Assembly: GCA_036426205.1 (NCBI GenBank)
Contig: CM071573.1
Span: forward strand, 73,568,580 to 73,632,579
From: Ascaphus truei
Lineage: Eukaryota; Chordata; Amphibia; Anura; Ascaphidae
Reading direction: 5' to 3'
DNA: 64,000 nucleotides
Positions within the stretch are counted from its first letter, which is position 1, and every line of letters starts with the position of its first letter. Position numbers and translations under genes: made by a program. Of the stretch, positions 10,880-22,139 are shown in pieces. The notes beneath the pieces were generated by a model. That model saw only the letters and a list, made by a program, of their open reading frames with translations, was not told where the DNA came from and made no database searches.

Positions 10880-11639
10880 GTACAGTAAAATATAAGGTAT
10901 ATGTATTGATGTGTTTAATAGATTTTTTTTAACAAGAAACACTGCTAACAATAATAATATTGCAATAGAGAAAATGAGACTTAATTATAACATAGTTTAG
11001 TAATTACTGTATATACTGTATAAGTCAAATGCACACCTACACTATCTGAAAATACAAAATGTACTGTGAAGGGTTCATCACTAGTCCTGCTACATAAATA
11101 TTTATCACAAAGAGGCAGATACTGAAACTTTGCTTACATTGTTCCACTCAGCAGGTAGCTGAAAACAAATGAAACATTCTATCTTTTTGCTTCTGATGTT
11201 TGGACCAAAAAGTCTGGAAACCTGTGCTAAAAAAAAATCAAAAGTCAGAAATGTTTGATCTCTTCTACAAAAGAATTAGAGAAGCAATATTATGTTCCTT
11301 TTATGTGTCAGCGTAATTGTGTTTTACATAATCTGGTGTAATGTGGACTCAGTGTATTGAAAATGCGTGATGAATAAATGTATGATGAATAAGAGGGGGG
11401 TGAGCATGGTTACACATGGAAAACAGAATATTGGTATTTTCATGGCTGTAGCATTACTAGATATAAATGCCCACAGAATGAATTGACAATATGGCCCTAA
11501 CTCAAGTCAATATACTAAAATGGGGACTTCTTAAGGTTCATAAGAATATAATCATATCATATGAATAATAAGTGAGTCTGATGTGACTATGCCTGTGTTC
11601 ATGATAGACCAAATGTATCATTAGAGATGTAATGTATAA

Positions 11640-11990
11640 AAAAAAACAAGTTAGTTAATACTGCTGACATTTGATCATGCACAGTATAGGTTCAGGACCA
11701 TAGACAGCTACAATTATTGTTTGATAACTTGATGGATTGGAGACATTCTTTCTTGTCACCATACAGAATGCCATTAAGATAACAGGGCAATAAAATGAGA
11801 CTGTTCCAAGCAAATGGAGGCGAAAAGAATTTGAAGTGCAACAATGATGGAAGCGTTTAACATTTGCTGTCCCTAAAGAATGAATAAAATCACACAACTG
11901 CCTTCTTCCTAGCAGTAACACATCAAATAGCACCACTAGCCAGCACTAAAAAGGTTTACATAAAATATGGTTCTAAACATTATTTTTGCT
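11640..11990. repeat. Old dispersed repeat, pair with 17715-18000
   Basis: TTTGATCAT.CACA..GTA..TTCAGGACCAT and several following blocks match the segment at 17715-18000 in the same order, at clearly reduced identity. The family is not recognised. Confidence 0.5.
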
Positions 11991-12896
11991 TTATAAGAAG
12001 AAATTATTTGTATGAATGCATTTTATGAGTATTTCGAAAATGTCACTGCTTTGGCCAAAGATTTCCAAAATAAGGATCTGCAATATATATTTTTATAAAA
12101 TAGATAAGGTCCTCGGCTCCTTTGAGCCAATGTAGAAATGTCATTTTCTCAACATAAAGGAAAATACATACAAGCAATCTAAATGATACTAAAACAATAC
12201 GTGTGAGTGTTAAAACGCGTAGACATCATTTTAAAAGTACATAGAGCAAATGAAGAGTACTGTAGCCCTCTTAAGTTGAATTTAAATTCAATTTGCCATT
12301 TATTTAAAAGTGTTTTGTACTTGGATTGAAACATTGATAAACGAATGACAAAGTGCATTTAAATATGTCATTGTCATTACAGTCTTCCTATCAAATGCAT
12401 GGGTACATTGAGATATGCAATCATTACTTGTATTAACATTTCATTCAGTAAATTGAATTACAACTTTAAGCTAGTTTAATAAAAATATTTTCAAACCCCA
12501 ATGTTTCTGTCTGTTGTGTGTCAGACAGAGCAGGGAAATGCCAGATGTCCAGAATTTTCCATGTGGGGTAGGGTGTTATTTTCCATCTGAGTCCAAAAGT
12601 CCTAATGGATTTAGTGTAACACAACCTGTTTGAAAATGGATATATAACCTTCTGGTGAATCTCAAGTGGAAAATATACAATAAATTACAATTTTGTAAGA
12701 TGTGTGTGCTAATAGGCCACGTGTTTACCATCCATCCACAGCTGTGGGTGGGTAACTGTTCAGGTGTTTTAACAAGAAGGTGCTACAGAAAGGGTATACA
12801 ATTAGAACACACTGCAAAAACTATGAAAGAGGTCCCTTGATTGGGTGCACACTTAAATTAGCTAGTTTGTACAAGGCAGTCTATAAACATATAACC

Positions 12897-12928
12897 CCTT
12901 GAGAAAGCTCCTTCAGGAGTGAAACGTT
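12897..12928 (+). other. Hammerhead-like hairpin motif, degenerate
   Basis: CCTTGAGAAAG, then a CTCC-ttca-GGAG stem, then TGAAACGTT. The layout resembles a hammerhead ribozyme core (CUGANGA, stem, GAAA), but the first box is off by one base. It probably marks a PLE or similar terminal-repeat remnant. Confidence 0.35.
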
Positions 12929-14454
12929 CTTTAGGGTTGACTGGTGGTTACATCACTGGGGCAGATTGTTACGGTGGGTATGAGGCTCTGTTTTATGCAG
13001 CCTGCAACTCATGCACCCTGCACACAGATCTCACAGAGACCTCTCTTGCACCTGACATACCAGTATCTCTTCCTGACCTTTCCACCATCATTTCAGCCTT
13101 GCTATACTGGGGTTAGTTGATAATATAGGTACTATATTCTACATTAAGTATTGGTACACCTTGAGAGCCTCATAGACAATAAAATATAATATCAACCACC
13201 TCCTTATACCACTCGCATACATTGGACTAGAAATGCAGCCAATATCCTGGGATGTGCATCCAACATATGAATGGTGCAGGGTTAAGTAGGCTTATAATAC
13301 TGCCATCGCTATCTCTTTTAGGATTTGCCTGTCTACCTCTCAGTGCTAAAGACACATTATTACATACAGTACATAACTATTTTGGTTACTGATATTTATT
13401 ACTACCGTAATCCAAACATTCTGTCCCGTCCCCCCCCCCCCCGCAACCCTCCAGTAACGATAAAATGTTATGTTTTAGTATCTTCATTTTGCACACTCAA
13501 AAATTAGTTTATACCTTTATAGACTGACTTCTACTAACTAGCTAACTTAAATGTTCACACAATTTCGAGTTATCTTGGGATCTGTTTCCCTAGTTTTTGT
13601 AGTGTGTCCCATCTATGTGCACACAGCTTGGATTTGCCTTTGCAGTTTCCATATGTAATAGTAATTTGTCAAATGCCAAACAAGTTATCCCAATTGTGGT
13701 TGCACAATTAATGGAGACAACATTCATAATTTTTTTAGAGTTACATAATAGCAGCAAAAAGTAATGTGCTTTCTGTCGGTGGTCCTAAAGAAAAAGGGTA
13801 GAATATAGTATTATGTATAGTCATCAGAAATTTGGTTTACATAAAGTGTACAATGTTTTATTTTCCGTGTGTGCAGCAGAATACTAAGGCCAATATAAGC
13901 CTGCAATAAGAAGATTCTTTTCAGAGTCTGGGATCCTTAATTAGCTAATCATTGCATGGCCTATTTATGAGTTGCTGAGAAATGTCTCTGCAAATCACAG
14001 AATACTCCTGAACAATAAATCCACATATGGACAGAAGGACTGATTATATATGGTCTGTCTCATCTTTTTTGCCAAGTTTCCAAAGTTTACATTCTACAGT
14101 TGGCTAATTCAGCGAAGTCTTCTCTTTTGTGTTGTCAAAATAACCATTAGTTATTCAAAACAAGATGACATCTGTTGCACTATTTGCTATGTTTCAACCA
14201 TGTGAGTGTAGTGAAGTGCCTTGCTTAGCTCTTTATTTCAATTGAAAAAGCTGTGCCTAACCACTTTTGATTGAATGTGTGCGTGCAGTTTTCTGATATT
14301 GATTATTCTAATTAGGCTGTCCACATAATCAGCTCCATGTTTCCCTCTTTACTTCTTTTGGGAGTTTGTTAATACTCAGGCAAGTAATGCAATCAGTGCA
14401 CCCATGGCGTTTGGAGAGCAACAAGCTTAATGCCTAGAGCTGCATTTTTTGGCT

Positions 14455-14620
14455 TTTTAAATAGAATTATAGACTAAAGCTGGTAAATTCCGGGCATTAT
14501 TGAAATCCCTGCTCTCTGATTGGATAATGCCCGGAATTTTAACCAATCAGTAATGGCCCAGAATTTTTGGCACCTTGCCAAGTTTTTGAGCCAATCAGCT
14601 TTCAGTTCTCATATAGAATT
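14455..14620. mobile_element. Short inverted-repeat element related to 16024-16150
   Basis: ATTATAGACTAAAGC, AATTCCGGGCATTATTGAAA and TCCCTGCTCTCTGATTGG occur in the same order as at 16024-16150. Internal pieces (CCGGGCATTA and TAATGCCCGG) are mutually inverted. It looks like a MITE or fold-back fragment; the superfamily is unknown. Confidence 0.6.
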
Positions 14621-14626
14621 CTTTGT

Positions 14627-15420
14627 GTTGTATTGTATTGTATTGTATGTCTTTATTTATATAGCGCCATTAATGTACATAGCGCTTCACAGTAGTAATA
14701 CACGTGGTAATCAAATAAATAACATATAATATCAATAACAGATCATGGGAATAAGTGCTTTAGACATAAAAGTAACATTAAGGAAGAGGAGTCCCTGCCC
14801 CGAGAAGCTTACAGTCTAATTGGTAGGTAGGGAGAACGTACAGAGACAGTAGGAGGGAGTTCTGGTAAGTGCGTCTGCAGGGGGCCAAGCTTTATTTATC
14901 ATGTGTTCAGAATATCCACAGTGCTATTCATATGCTTCTTTAAGCAAGTGTGTCTTAAGTTGGGTCTTAAAGGTGGATAGAGTGGGTGCTAGTCGGGTAC
15001 TGAGGGGAAGGGCATTCCAGAGGTGTGGGGCAGTCAGTGAAAAGGGTTTAAGGCGGGAGAGGGCTTTAGATACAAAAGGGATAGAAAGAAGACATCCTTG
15101 AGAAGAACGCAAGAGTCTGGATGGTGCATAACGAGAAATTAGGGCTGAGATGTAAGGAAGGGCAGAAGAGTATAAAGCTTTAAAAGTGAGTAGAAGAATG
15201 GAGTGTGAGATGCGGGATTTGATCGGAAGCCAGGAGAGGGATTTCATGAGGGGAGATGCTGAGACAGATCTAGGAAAGAGTAGAGTGATTCTGGCAGCAG
15301 CGTTTAGGATAGATTGTAGGGAGACAGGTGAGAGGCAGGAAGGCCGGACAGCAGGAGGTTACAGTAATCATGACGGGAGATTACATGTTGAACATGCGCT
15401 CCAATGCCGGGTCCGTTATA
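14627..15420 (-). mobile_element. Antisense L2-like LINE 3' fragment
   Basis: Read on the minus strand, this holds the end of a LINE ORF2, a 3' UTR and a terminal (TACAA)n-type tail (14627-14648 on plus). The UTR piece 'tagcgccattaatg' and the 'gagaagcttacagtctaatt' block match, in opposite orientation, the 3' end of the longer plus-strand LINE at 42475-45425. Only the last few hundred bases survive, as expected from 5' truncation. Confidence 0.85.
14924..15247 (-). pseudogene. L2-like ORF2 C-terminus, 107 codons open
   Basis: The frame starts inside the SWLPIKSRI block, continues through YAPSRLLRSS and FSLTAPHLWNALPLSTRLAP, and ends KTHLLKEAYE. This order is characteristic of the C-terminal tail of L2-clade ORF2 proteins, where LTAP.LWN.LP is strongly kept. 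No catalytic residues are included. A colinear homologous end is found at 44901-45128 on the plus strand. Confidence 0.85.
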
Positions 15421-15880
15421 AGTACAAAATTAGACTTGTAAATGAGAGCCCAAAAACACCATAGGGGGTAATGATTGAGTAAAGAATCCTACGGTATGGT
15501 ATCCATAATTGGGGACCTATATTCCCAGAAGGAACTGAGCAAAGGAGCAAACTCCCTTCACGGGACCTCATTGGGATGGGCCCTGGAACACTATAACACC
15601 ACATTGCATGTCATTTGAATAGAATAAAGTCTCTTACTCACACCTCTGGAGCATCCCCAATCCAAATGGTGTATGGAGTGTGCCGCAATTTAGCTTGAAA
15701 ATCCAAATCTGCATCCATAGAGGTGAAGGCGCACAGCAAAGAGAGTGGGTCCTCTTTCCCCCCTCCTTCACCTCTCTCCCCCTTACACCTCTCTTCCCTC
15801 CCTAAACCTCTCTCTGCGACCCCTCAGCCTTCTCATCTTCTACTTTACTTCTTTTTCCTACACAGGTATATACACATTTA
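15421..15880. other. Unassigned sequence between repeats
   Basis: No gene is visible. A pyrimidine-rich stretch (about 15750-15860) precedes the next inverted-repeat element. An AATAAA near 15624 hints at an LTR or UTR piece, but no ends could be drawn. Confidence 0.4.
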
Positions 15881-16150
15881 GCCTATAATAGTAATAATCC
15901 CATCAGAACAGGGAATTACTGGCCAATAAGGCCATGGCTGGGTTAAAGTCCCTCGGCATCGCCTCAGGCCTTCAACTCTTCCAGCCTGGGCATTATTGGC
16001 CAGTAATGCCCTGTTCTTCTGGGATTATTACTTAATTATAGGCTAAAGCAGTAAAATTCCGGGCATTACTGAAATCCCTGCTCTCTGATTGGTCAGAATT
16101 CCGGGCATTATTCATTCAGTAATGCCAGGAATTTTTGACAACTTGCCAAC
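15880..16150. mobile_element. Inverted-repeat element plus adjoining repeat
   Basis: GCCTATAATAGTAATAATCCC (15880-15901) is inverted as GGGATTATTACTTAATTATAGG (about 16020-16041). The inner arms, CAGGGAATTACTGGCCAATAAGG and CCAATAATGCCC-type, also pair. The arms are about 55 bp around a 50-bp loop. The right arm runs into the repeat shared with 14455-14620. Confidence 0.7.
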
Positions 16151-16520
16151 TCACATCAAAGCTGAGATGAAGGGGCTCGCGCTGAGAAAAAAAAGGCAAG
16201 TTTAAATCTTAACTGCAGCACCTCAGCTCCTCTCCTCACTGATCACTGAACACGGCAGCACAAGCAGCCTCTCTTCCCTTTCTCTCACAGCTGCTAGTGC
16301 TGTCAGAAGCTGTGTATCCCAACTGGTAACTTTGTAGCAAGCAACAAAGTAATATTTCTCACCACATCTATTGCCTGTGCTACTGTAAGGTAATTTGTAT
16401 TTCATTTTATTTAGTTATAGTCAATATCACAGTCCCCCACTTCTCTCCCACATCCCCCGGGATTATTACTTAAATAGCTGTTGTGTTTTTGTGCACATAG
16501 AAACCTATATTTTTAAGATA

Positions 16521-16871
16521 CAGTAGAGGCAACGTTTATTATAACATTTGCCGTAAACTAGCCGGGTTACATTCTGGGTATGTGCTGGGTATGTGCTGGG
16601 TATGTTCTGGGCTAGTTTGAGGCACGTTTAAGGCATTTCTGCATTGACTAACGACCCATAGGATTAACACAGCAGGGATCCCTGGCAGTCCAATTCAGTT
16701 TGAATGGGACTGCCAGGGACCCCCGCTGCTAATCTCATAGGCCAATAATCAATGCAGAAATGCTGGGGCTAGTTTAAGGAAAGTTTAAGGCATGTATTCA
16801 GAATCTGTGTTTCCTGGGTTTTATTGGGGAATTGCCACTGGTTTTTGTTAGAATAAGAGTTGCCTCTACTG
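16521..16871. mobile_element. MITE with TA target site, 351 bp
   Basis: The ends are CAGTAGAGGCAACGTTTATT and AATAAGAGTTGCCTCTACTG, imperfect inverted repeats of about 25 bp with TA on both sides (16519-16520 and 16872-16873). TA duplication and CAGT.. ends fit the Tc1/mariner-pogo superfamily. Inside are three TGGGTATGT-type units (about 16575-16610) and a second palindrome around 16678-16725 built on CCTGGCAGTCC/GGACTGCCAGG. Confidence 0.8.
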
Positions 16872-16873
16872 TA

Positions 16874-19800
16874 GCAACAACTATGATCCTAATGTTGGCT
16901 ATTAATGTTAAACTTGAAAAAGGGTTTGTTTAGTGCAAAGCCCAACATAAGTATATTTGACTTACCTTGGTCCACCCTCAGCTTCAGACCGGGTAGCTAA
17001 GGCAGATCCACAAAGCTCTGGTATTGACTTAACGAGATGTTAACTTAAGTTAACATAATCTCTCACTCTTATGTGAGTTGTGACACGAATTGCTTTAGGG
17101 CATGCTACTAAGTTATACCAGAGAATCACTGAAGGGTCTTATAATTTCTACACAAACTAAGCCAAAAGGAAACCATTAGTTTTGTATTGTTGTATTTGCT
17201 GTTTTAGCAAAAAAAAATACACACATAAAAGTATAACCTCCGGTTTTCCTGATTAAGTCAACACGACTCCGTCCATATACAAATCCCGCAGCCTCTGAGT
17301 AAGTGCTGTAAGAAAAGGAAACACTTTAAAAAGCCATGCATTCTGTGCATTGTAGATTAGATGTGCCATTTAAATTACCCATGTGTGGCAAAGCTTCGAA
17401 GCAAGGATACTTAAGAAACCTTCCATTAGTAACCAACCAAACAGTTGATCTGTGACATGAAATTTTGATGGTATTCATCTCCAACATTCAGTACCCGACA
17501 ATGTTTTGGTATAAAGCCACTTTGTGTTGCACCTGTCAAAGTGACTAGTGAAATGATCCTGCTAGTTTACAACATTAGATGTATTGATTATAAATATGTT
17601 GGGTGTTATGTTGACATCAAAACTAGTGCAGCATCACCCTCAAAAAATGTAACACATTATATCATAGCTGTTCTTAATTAATTTAAAGGCAGAACATTAG
17701 GGACATTCACTATGTAAGAAAACAACATGCAGGTTAGCTATTATTGCTGAGATTTGATCATACACAACGTAGATTCAGGACCATGGACACTTCATCTTTT
17801 GCAGTGTTGTACTTGGAAGAAGAAACAAAGTCTACATTCTTTTCAAGTGACAGATTATACAACTGTGTGCTGCCCATTTGCAATTCAGTCGCATGAATAT
17901 TTTCCAGATGATGATTTTGTCTTCAGGGAAATCAATGGAGACAGTGAAGTTGTCATAACCTCTTTTAGGCAAAGTAAAAAATAGATGTTTCTAAACATTG
18001 TATACAGATTCATTGTTTTATCAGACAGGCACCAACTGTTCAACCATTTAGCAATCTTTTGTACATTTGATCCCACCCATGAATTATTTAGTATATTCAC
18101 AAGTCAATAACATAGAAGCTTTAGATAAAAGTTCTATTTGAAAACATAATTAATAATTTAGTACATTAGTTAAGGAGTAAATGCTTGTTAGTCAGTGACG
18201 TATAAGTTCTATTGTATGCAAAATGACTCTTTCTATCCCAAAGTTTACCATCATTTTTTCAATAAGTTCTATTTTTTATGGCTTTGTGGAAGCCATCATA
18301 CCTGTAATACATATTATTTTAGTGTGCTAGCACACATATTACTGAAACAATATTATTTGTGGTGATGTACAAGAAAAAGCAATGAAGTTTGCAAACCAAG
18401 ATACATTTGCAACTTTGACTGAGCCACTGATTTAGCCACCTGTGCTGAAGAAGGGGAAAAAAACCTATCCTAAAAAACCCTGGCCTGTTGGTGGCCCTTG
18501 AGGACTGGAGTTTCCAGCCCGTGCTCTATGGTGCAAAATAAGAAGTGATTACCATGTTGCTCTTAAAGATGTAATACAACTTATCTTCCCAATATACAGA
18601 TAATCTATAAAAGGATCAGAAATATGTGGATGTAAAACACGCAGGAAACATAAAATCATTGATAATATCAAGACAAACATATACAGAAATGCTATGACTA
18701 TCTTAAAGGTTTTTTTTCCTCTTTCCATGAACTTCCATATGAAAACAATAACATAACTACCATGATCTATTGAAACAAAAAATCATGTAAGAGATGTCAA
18801 AGGAGATGCTTTGTAAGGTTTAATAAGGAATACATCCCAGATGACTTGGTATAGCAGTAATATTTTAAGAGAATCCCCTCTATAATACTGTAGTGCTAAA
18901 GAGCTGCACCATCCCCATTAAGCAATAGTAATTAATAGATATGATAGGCATTGGTTTTATTGGCTATATTTTACATACTATTTTTGGACATCCTTAAACC
19001 TTTAAATTCAAGTGTTGAATTTATAGTCATTCCAAAATCTTATATTTGCTTGGATATCAGCCACGAAAAAGCAAACAATTGGATTATTACTCCATTCTTA
19101 CTAGATTTAGCCTTAGGTAAAAATGTGCATGTATGCAGAATTTATGTAACCAACTTCTATTATTTAAATAAAGCAGAGCCATATATTGTTATAACTCTAC
19201 TTATATTGAATTTTCTTTAGTAAACATTGCAATATGCTTTAATTTTCTTGGGAGAACTTTTATTTACTAAGTAATCATGTCAGTATATCAGTCTTAATGA
19301 ACATCTCTCATACTATTCTGATTCGAGAACACCAGAGCAGACATCGAGGCTCTCTTCCAGCATCTGGTTAGCTCTTTATAATACCACAGGCATTTTGTTG
19401 GCCTTATACAGCATGTGTTGTAATTTCAGGACATTTCCTTTTCATAAAGCTGCAGTGTCCTTCAGAGAATTCTTCATTCAAGGGCTCCCTCCAGTGTTGC
19501 ATCAGCCTGTGACTGATTAATAATGAAGCATTACTGCAAAGTATTCATTGACTTTAAAGTTGCAAGTAAAGTCACGTACTGTATGAAGATACAAATAAGG
19601 CACCACAATGTGGTATTGGTAAAAAGGCACATTTCACTGGGCTCATGAAATTCAGCAAACATTTAACAATTTTCTAGTACAAGCTAATGAGATTGAAAGT
19701 AAAACTGAATGTTAGCAACCAGACAGAAGGACAGAAGGACATATTTCAGTTCTGATCTGTAGGGCTTCTTAGTGCATAACTGATCCTGTATAGATGCCTT

Positions 19801-20306
19801 ATAGCTTATTATTACTTAGCAGATACTATCAATAATCATTTACATACATTTATGACTTATACAGACACAGACACATTTGGCAATATGTTTCAAAACTGCA
19901 AGATAATTAATTGATTCAGATATATTTCCTGCCTGTATCATTAAACATGAGTTAAAAATGACAAAATAAAAGAGCAGGGATATGGATAGCGGAGTTATTC
20001 TAGCGTCCAGTGAAATCTAAGCAATTTAAACCTGTCTGCTTAAAGGTAAGTCACCGTCTTAGTAATGAAGATAACCACAGTTGATGACCACCTGTTGAGA
20101 ACAAGTGTTCCGGACCTCGGTGCTCGACACGGTTTTCTCTGCCATATTCCATGTCCTGTCTCGTTCTCTGGAAGTTGCTCTCTTAAAAATACAGCAAAGA
20201 TACAGCAACATAGAAAATCCCAAACAGGGTTGCACTGCTCCACGATCCAAAGGAGAGGACTCAGATCAGAAAAAAACATGAGTTTCTTGATCAAAATACT
20301 GAACAA
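16874..20306. other. AT-rich sequence without recognisable genes
   Basis: No exon, RNA gene or clear transposon was recognised apart from the old repeat at 17715-18000. Frames are short and without motifs. Confidence 0.55.
17715..18000. repeat. Old dispersed repeat, pair with 11640-11990
   Basis: TTTGATCATACACAACGTAG..TTCAGGACCAT and later CTAAACATT blocks match the 11.6-kb copy in the same order. Both are too diverged for me to classify. Confidence 0.5.
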
Positions 20307-20450
20307 CACATCTAAAAATGGACATGCAGTAGGAATCTCCTACACATCTAAAAATGGACATGCAGTAGGAATCTCCTACACATCTAAAAATGGACATGCA
20401 GTAGGAATCTCCTACACATCTAAAAATGGACATGCAGTAGGAATCTCCTA
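20307..20450 (+). repeat. Perfect four-copy 36-bp tandem repeat
   Basis: The unit starting CACATCTAAAAATGGACATG occurs four times in a row without a single difference, followed by a broken fifth start (CACATTT). Because 36 is divisible by three, it stays open in more than one frame; a 144-codon frame at 20065-20499 carries four copies of a 12-residue unit. I see no sign that this frame is a gene. Confidence 0.95.
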
Positions 20451-21200
20451 CACATTTCACACCTTTCAGTGCTTTTCAAGGAGTACTAATCAATTCTAAG
20501 GTGATCTTACATACAAATACATAATTACTTCTCATTAAAAACAGTTGTGATGTCTCTGCTCCTTTCTTCCCCCAAACATAGTACAATATATATATTACCC
20601 AGTAAGAGCCGATCCCTCAACGTGGACTGAAATAGGCCAGATCTAAGGTCTAAATTATCTGCAACTTGAGAATAACCGAAGTGGTAGTGCTCCACTAAGA
20701 CTGTTTTGAATTTCTACTTAATAATACTACTATTCGGTAGAGGATAATATTTATATGTTCATATTGTTGGATATACTATGTCTATTACTTGTACTATGTT
20801 GAAAACTAATAAAAACTATCTGGGGAAAAAACCCACAAAATTGTCATGAAGTTCAATTAACTTATTTATTACACATTTGAATAGATGGCGATCCTGTTTC
20901 TTCTCCTTTTTATGAGGCAATGATAAAAGTTAATCTATATATAACACATTTTATAGCATAAATAATCCCCACATATGGAAATAAACACGCAGAGAGGTGT
21001 ATCAAATTTGAACTACCAATCCATTAATCTGTGTATTAAAATCACATTGATTCATATGTTTTTAAATACATATACCATGAATCAAATGCAGCATAATATA
21101 AGGAGCACATAGGGTAAAATATATAAATTAAGAAGCAAAAAACCTCCAATCAAAGAATGAGATCACACTATATTTTTAGTATACAATTATATATATATAT
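20451..21200. other. AT-rich sequence without recognisable genes
   Basis: Nothing was recognised. A short TA run lies at about 21187-21202, just before FB copy 2. Confidence 0.55.
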
Positions 21201-21423
21201 ATAAATTGGGGTGTTTAGGTCCTTGTGTATATCTTTTATTATTGTGTATTTGTATTTTGGGCCTTCATGCTTTTTTTAGGATGACCATTGACTGCTATAG
21301 TGGCTTATCATGCCCATATTATATGGGTATGATGTACCACTATGCCAAGCAACGGGTAGAGGGTGAATATAGTGGTCCTGGTGTGGGTGGTTAGGCTCCC
21401 GGGGGGGTAGCGGGGGATGGGGG

Positions 21424-21477
21424 TTAACCCCTTAATTACTATAGTTGTTATTAACCGCTAAGGTGATTAAGTGGTTA
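21424..21477. repeat. Recurrent FB palindrome
   Basis: TTAACCCCTTAATTACTATAG.TGTTATTAACCGCTAAGGTGATTAAGTGGTTA; one arm base has decayed (TTGTTA for GCGGTTA). It sits about 40 bases upstream of the exon-like block, as in the other copies. Confidence 0.8.
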
Positions 21478-21516
21478 GGGGCCATTAGATTATATTTTTT
21501 CTTGTATTCTTTTTGG

Positions 21517-21573
21517 CAACGGAGGACATGGACCTGCAGTATGCTGATGAGGATGCCCTTCATAATGGTAGGG
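21517..21573 (+). other. Exon-like block of FB element, copy 2
   Basis: It follows a T-rich tract (TTTTTTCTTGTATTCTTTTTG) and is followed by GTAAGT at 21574-21579. The ATG inside opens MDLQYADEDALHNGR into the donor-like site. The acceptor AG seen in the other copies is GG here. Confidence 0.4.
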
Positions 21574-22139
21574 GTAAGTAGAAAGGTTTATTTACTTTAT
21601 TTATGTTGGCTGGCTAATGTTTTATTTTATAATGGGCAAATGAGCTATTAGCCATATCTGTACTGTATGTGTTGGGGGGGGGGGAGGGGTTGGGGTGTAT
21701 TTATTTCAATCTAATGCTGATTTTTTTGGCACAAGATTGGTACTGCAGGCCAGCGGGGACTCTGCTTCCCGAGATACAAGCCCATTATGGGGTGCCGGAA
21801 TCTCCAATGCATTTAAATTTCTCGCGTTACATGACCGTGGGAATAAAATGCAGAGGAGATACCGGAACCCCATAATAAGGACAGTATCTCGGAAAGCAGG
21901 GGGTCCCCGAACCTCAAATCAATGTGGTTCTACTCCAGAGACCCCTACTCATCTACACTAGCATTAAAATTAATATTAAAACACATTGATCTCTGGCAAG
22001 ATTTGCGCAGGGAGACGCGGCTCCCGCCTGTTAAGCTCACTCTGCAGCTAAAACAAATCACTAGATTTGCCCATTTTAGAGAGGCGATCATCACACCACT
22101 GGCTACTCACCCGTTTTGTGAATTTTGCTATCACAGGTA

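Larger units (their letters stand above)
10880..14454. other. AT-rich sequence without recognisable genes
   Basis: No exon or RNA gene was recognised. It contains a diverged copy of a sequence also seen at 17.7 kb (11640-11990), a hammerhead-like motif at 12897-12928, an AAACGCGT at 12213-12220, and a poly-C run near 13429-13442. Confidence 0.55.
21205..21990 (+). mobile_element. FB element fragment, copy 2
   Basis: It shares with copies 1 and 3, in the same order, the G-rich lead, the small palindrome (21424-21477), the exon-like block (21517-21573), the 'aatgggcaaatg' stretch, the 'cacaagattggtactgcaggccag' stretch and the 'tatctcgg.aagcagggggtcccc' module. The outer ends could not be drawn. 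Confidence 0.7.

Noticed and set aside
12213..12220. AAACGCGT at 12.2 kb
   Set aside because: No matching first box or stem upstream; likely chance.
20065..20499. 144-codon frame with a fourfold 12-residue repeat
   Set aside because: The repeat is a perfect 36-bp tandem array that stays open on both strands; no homology or promoter seen. Kept only as a repeat.
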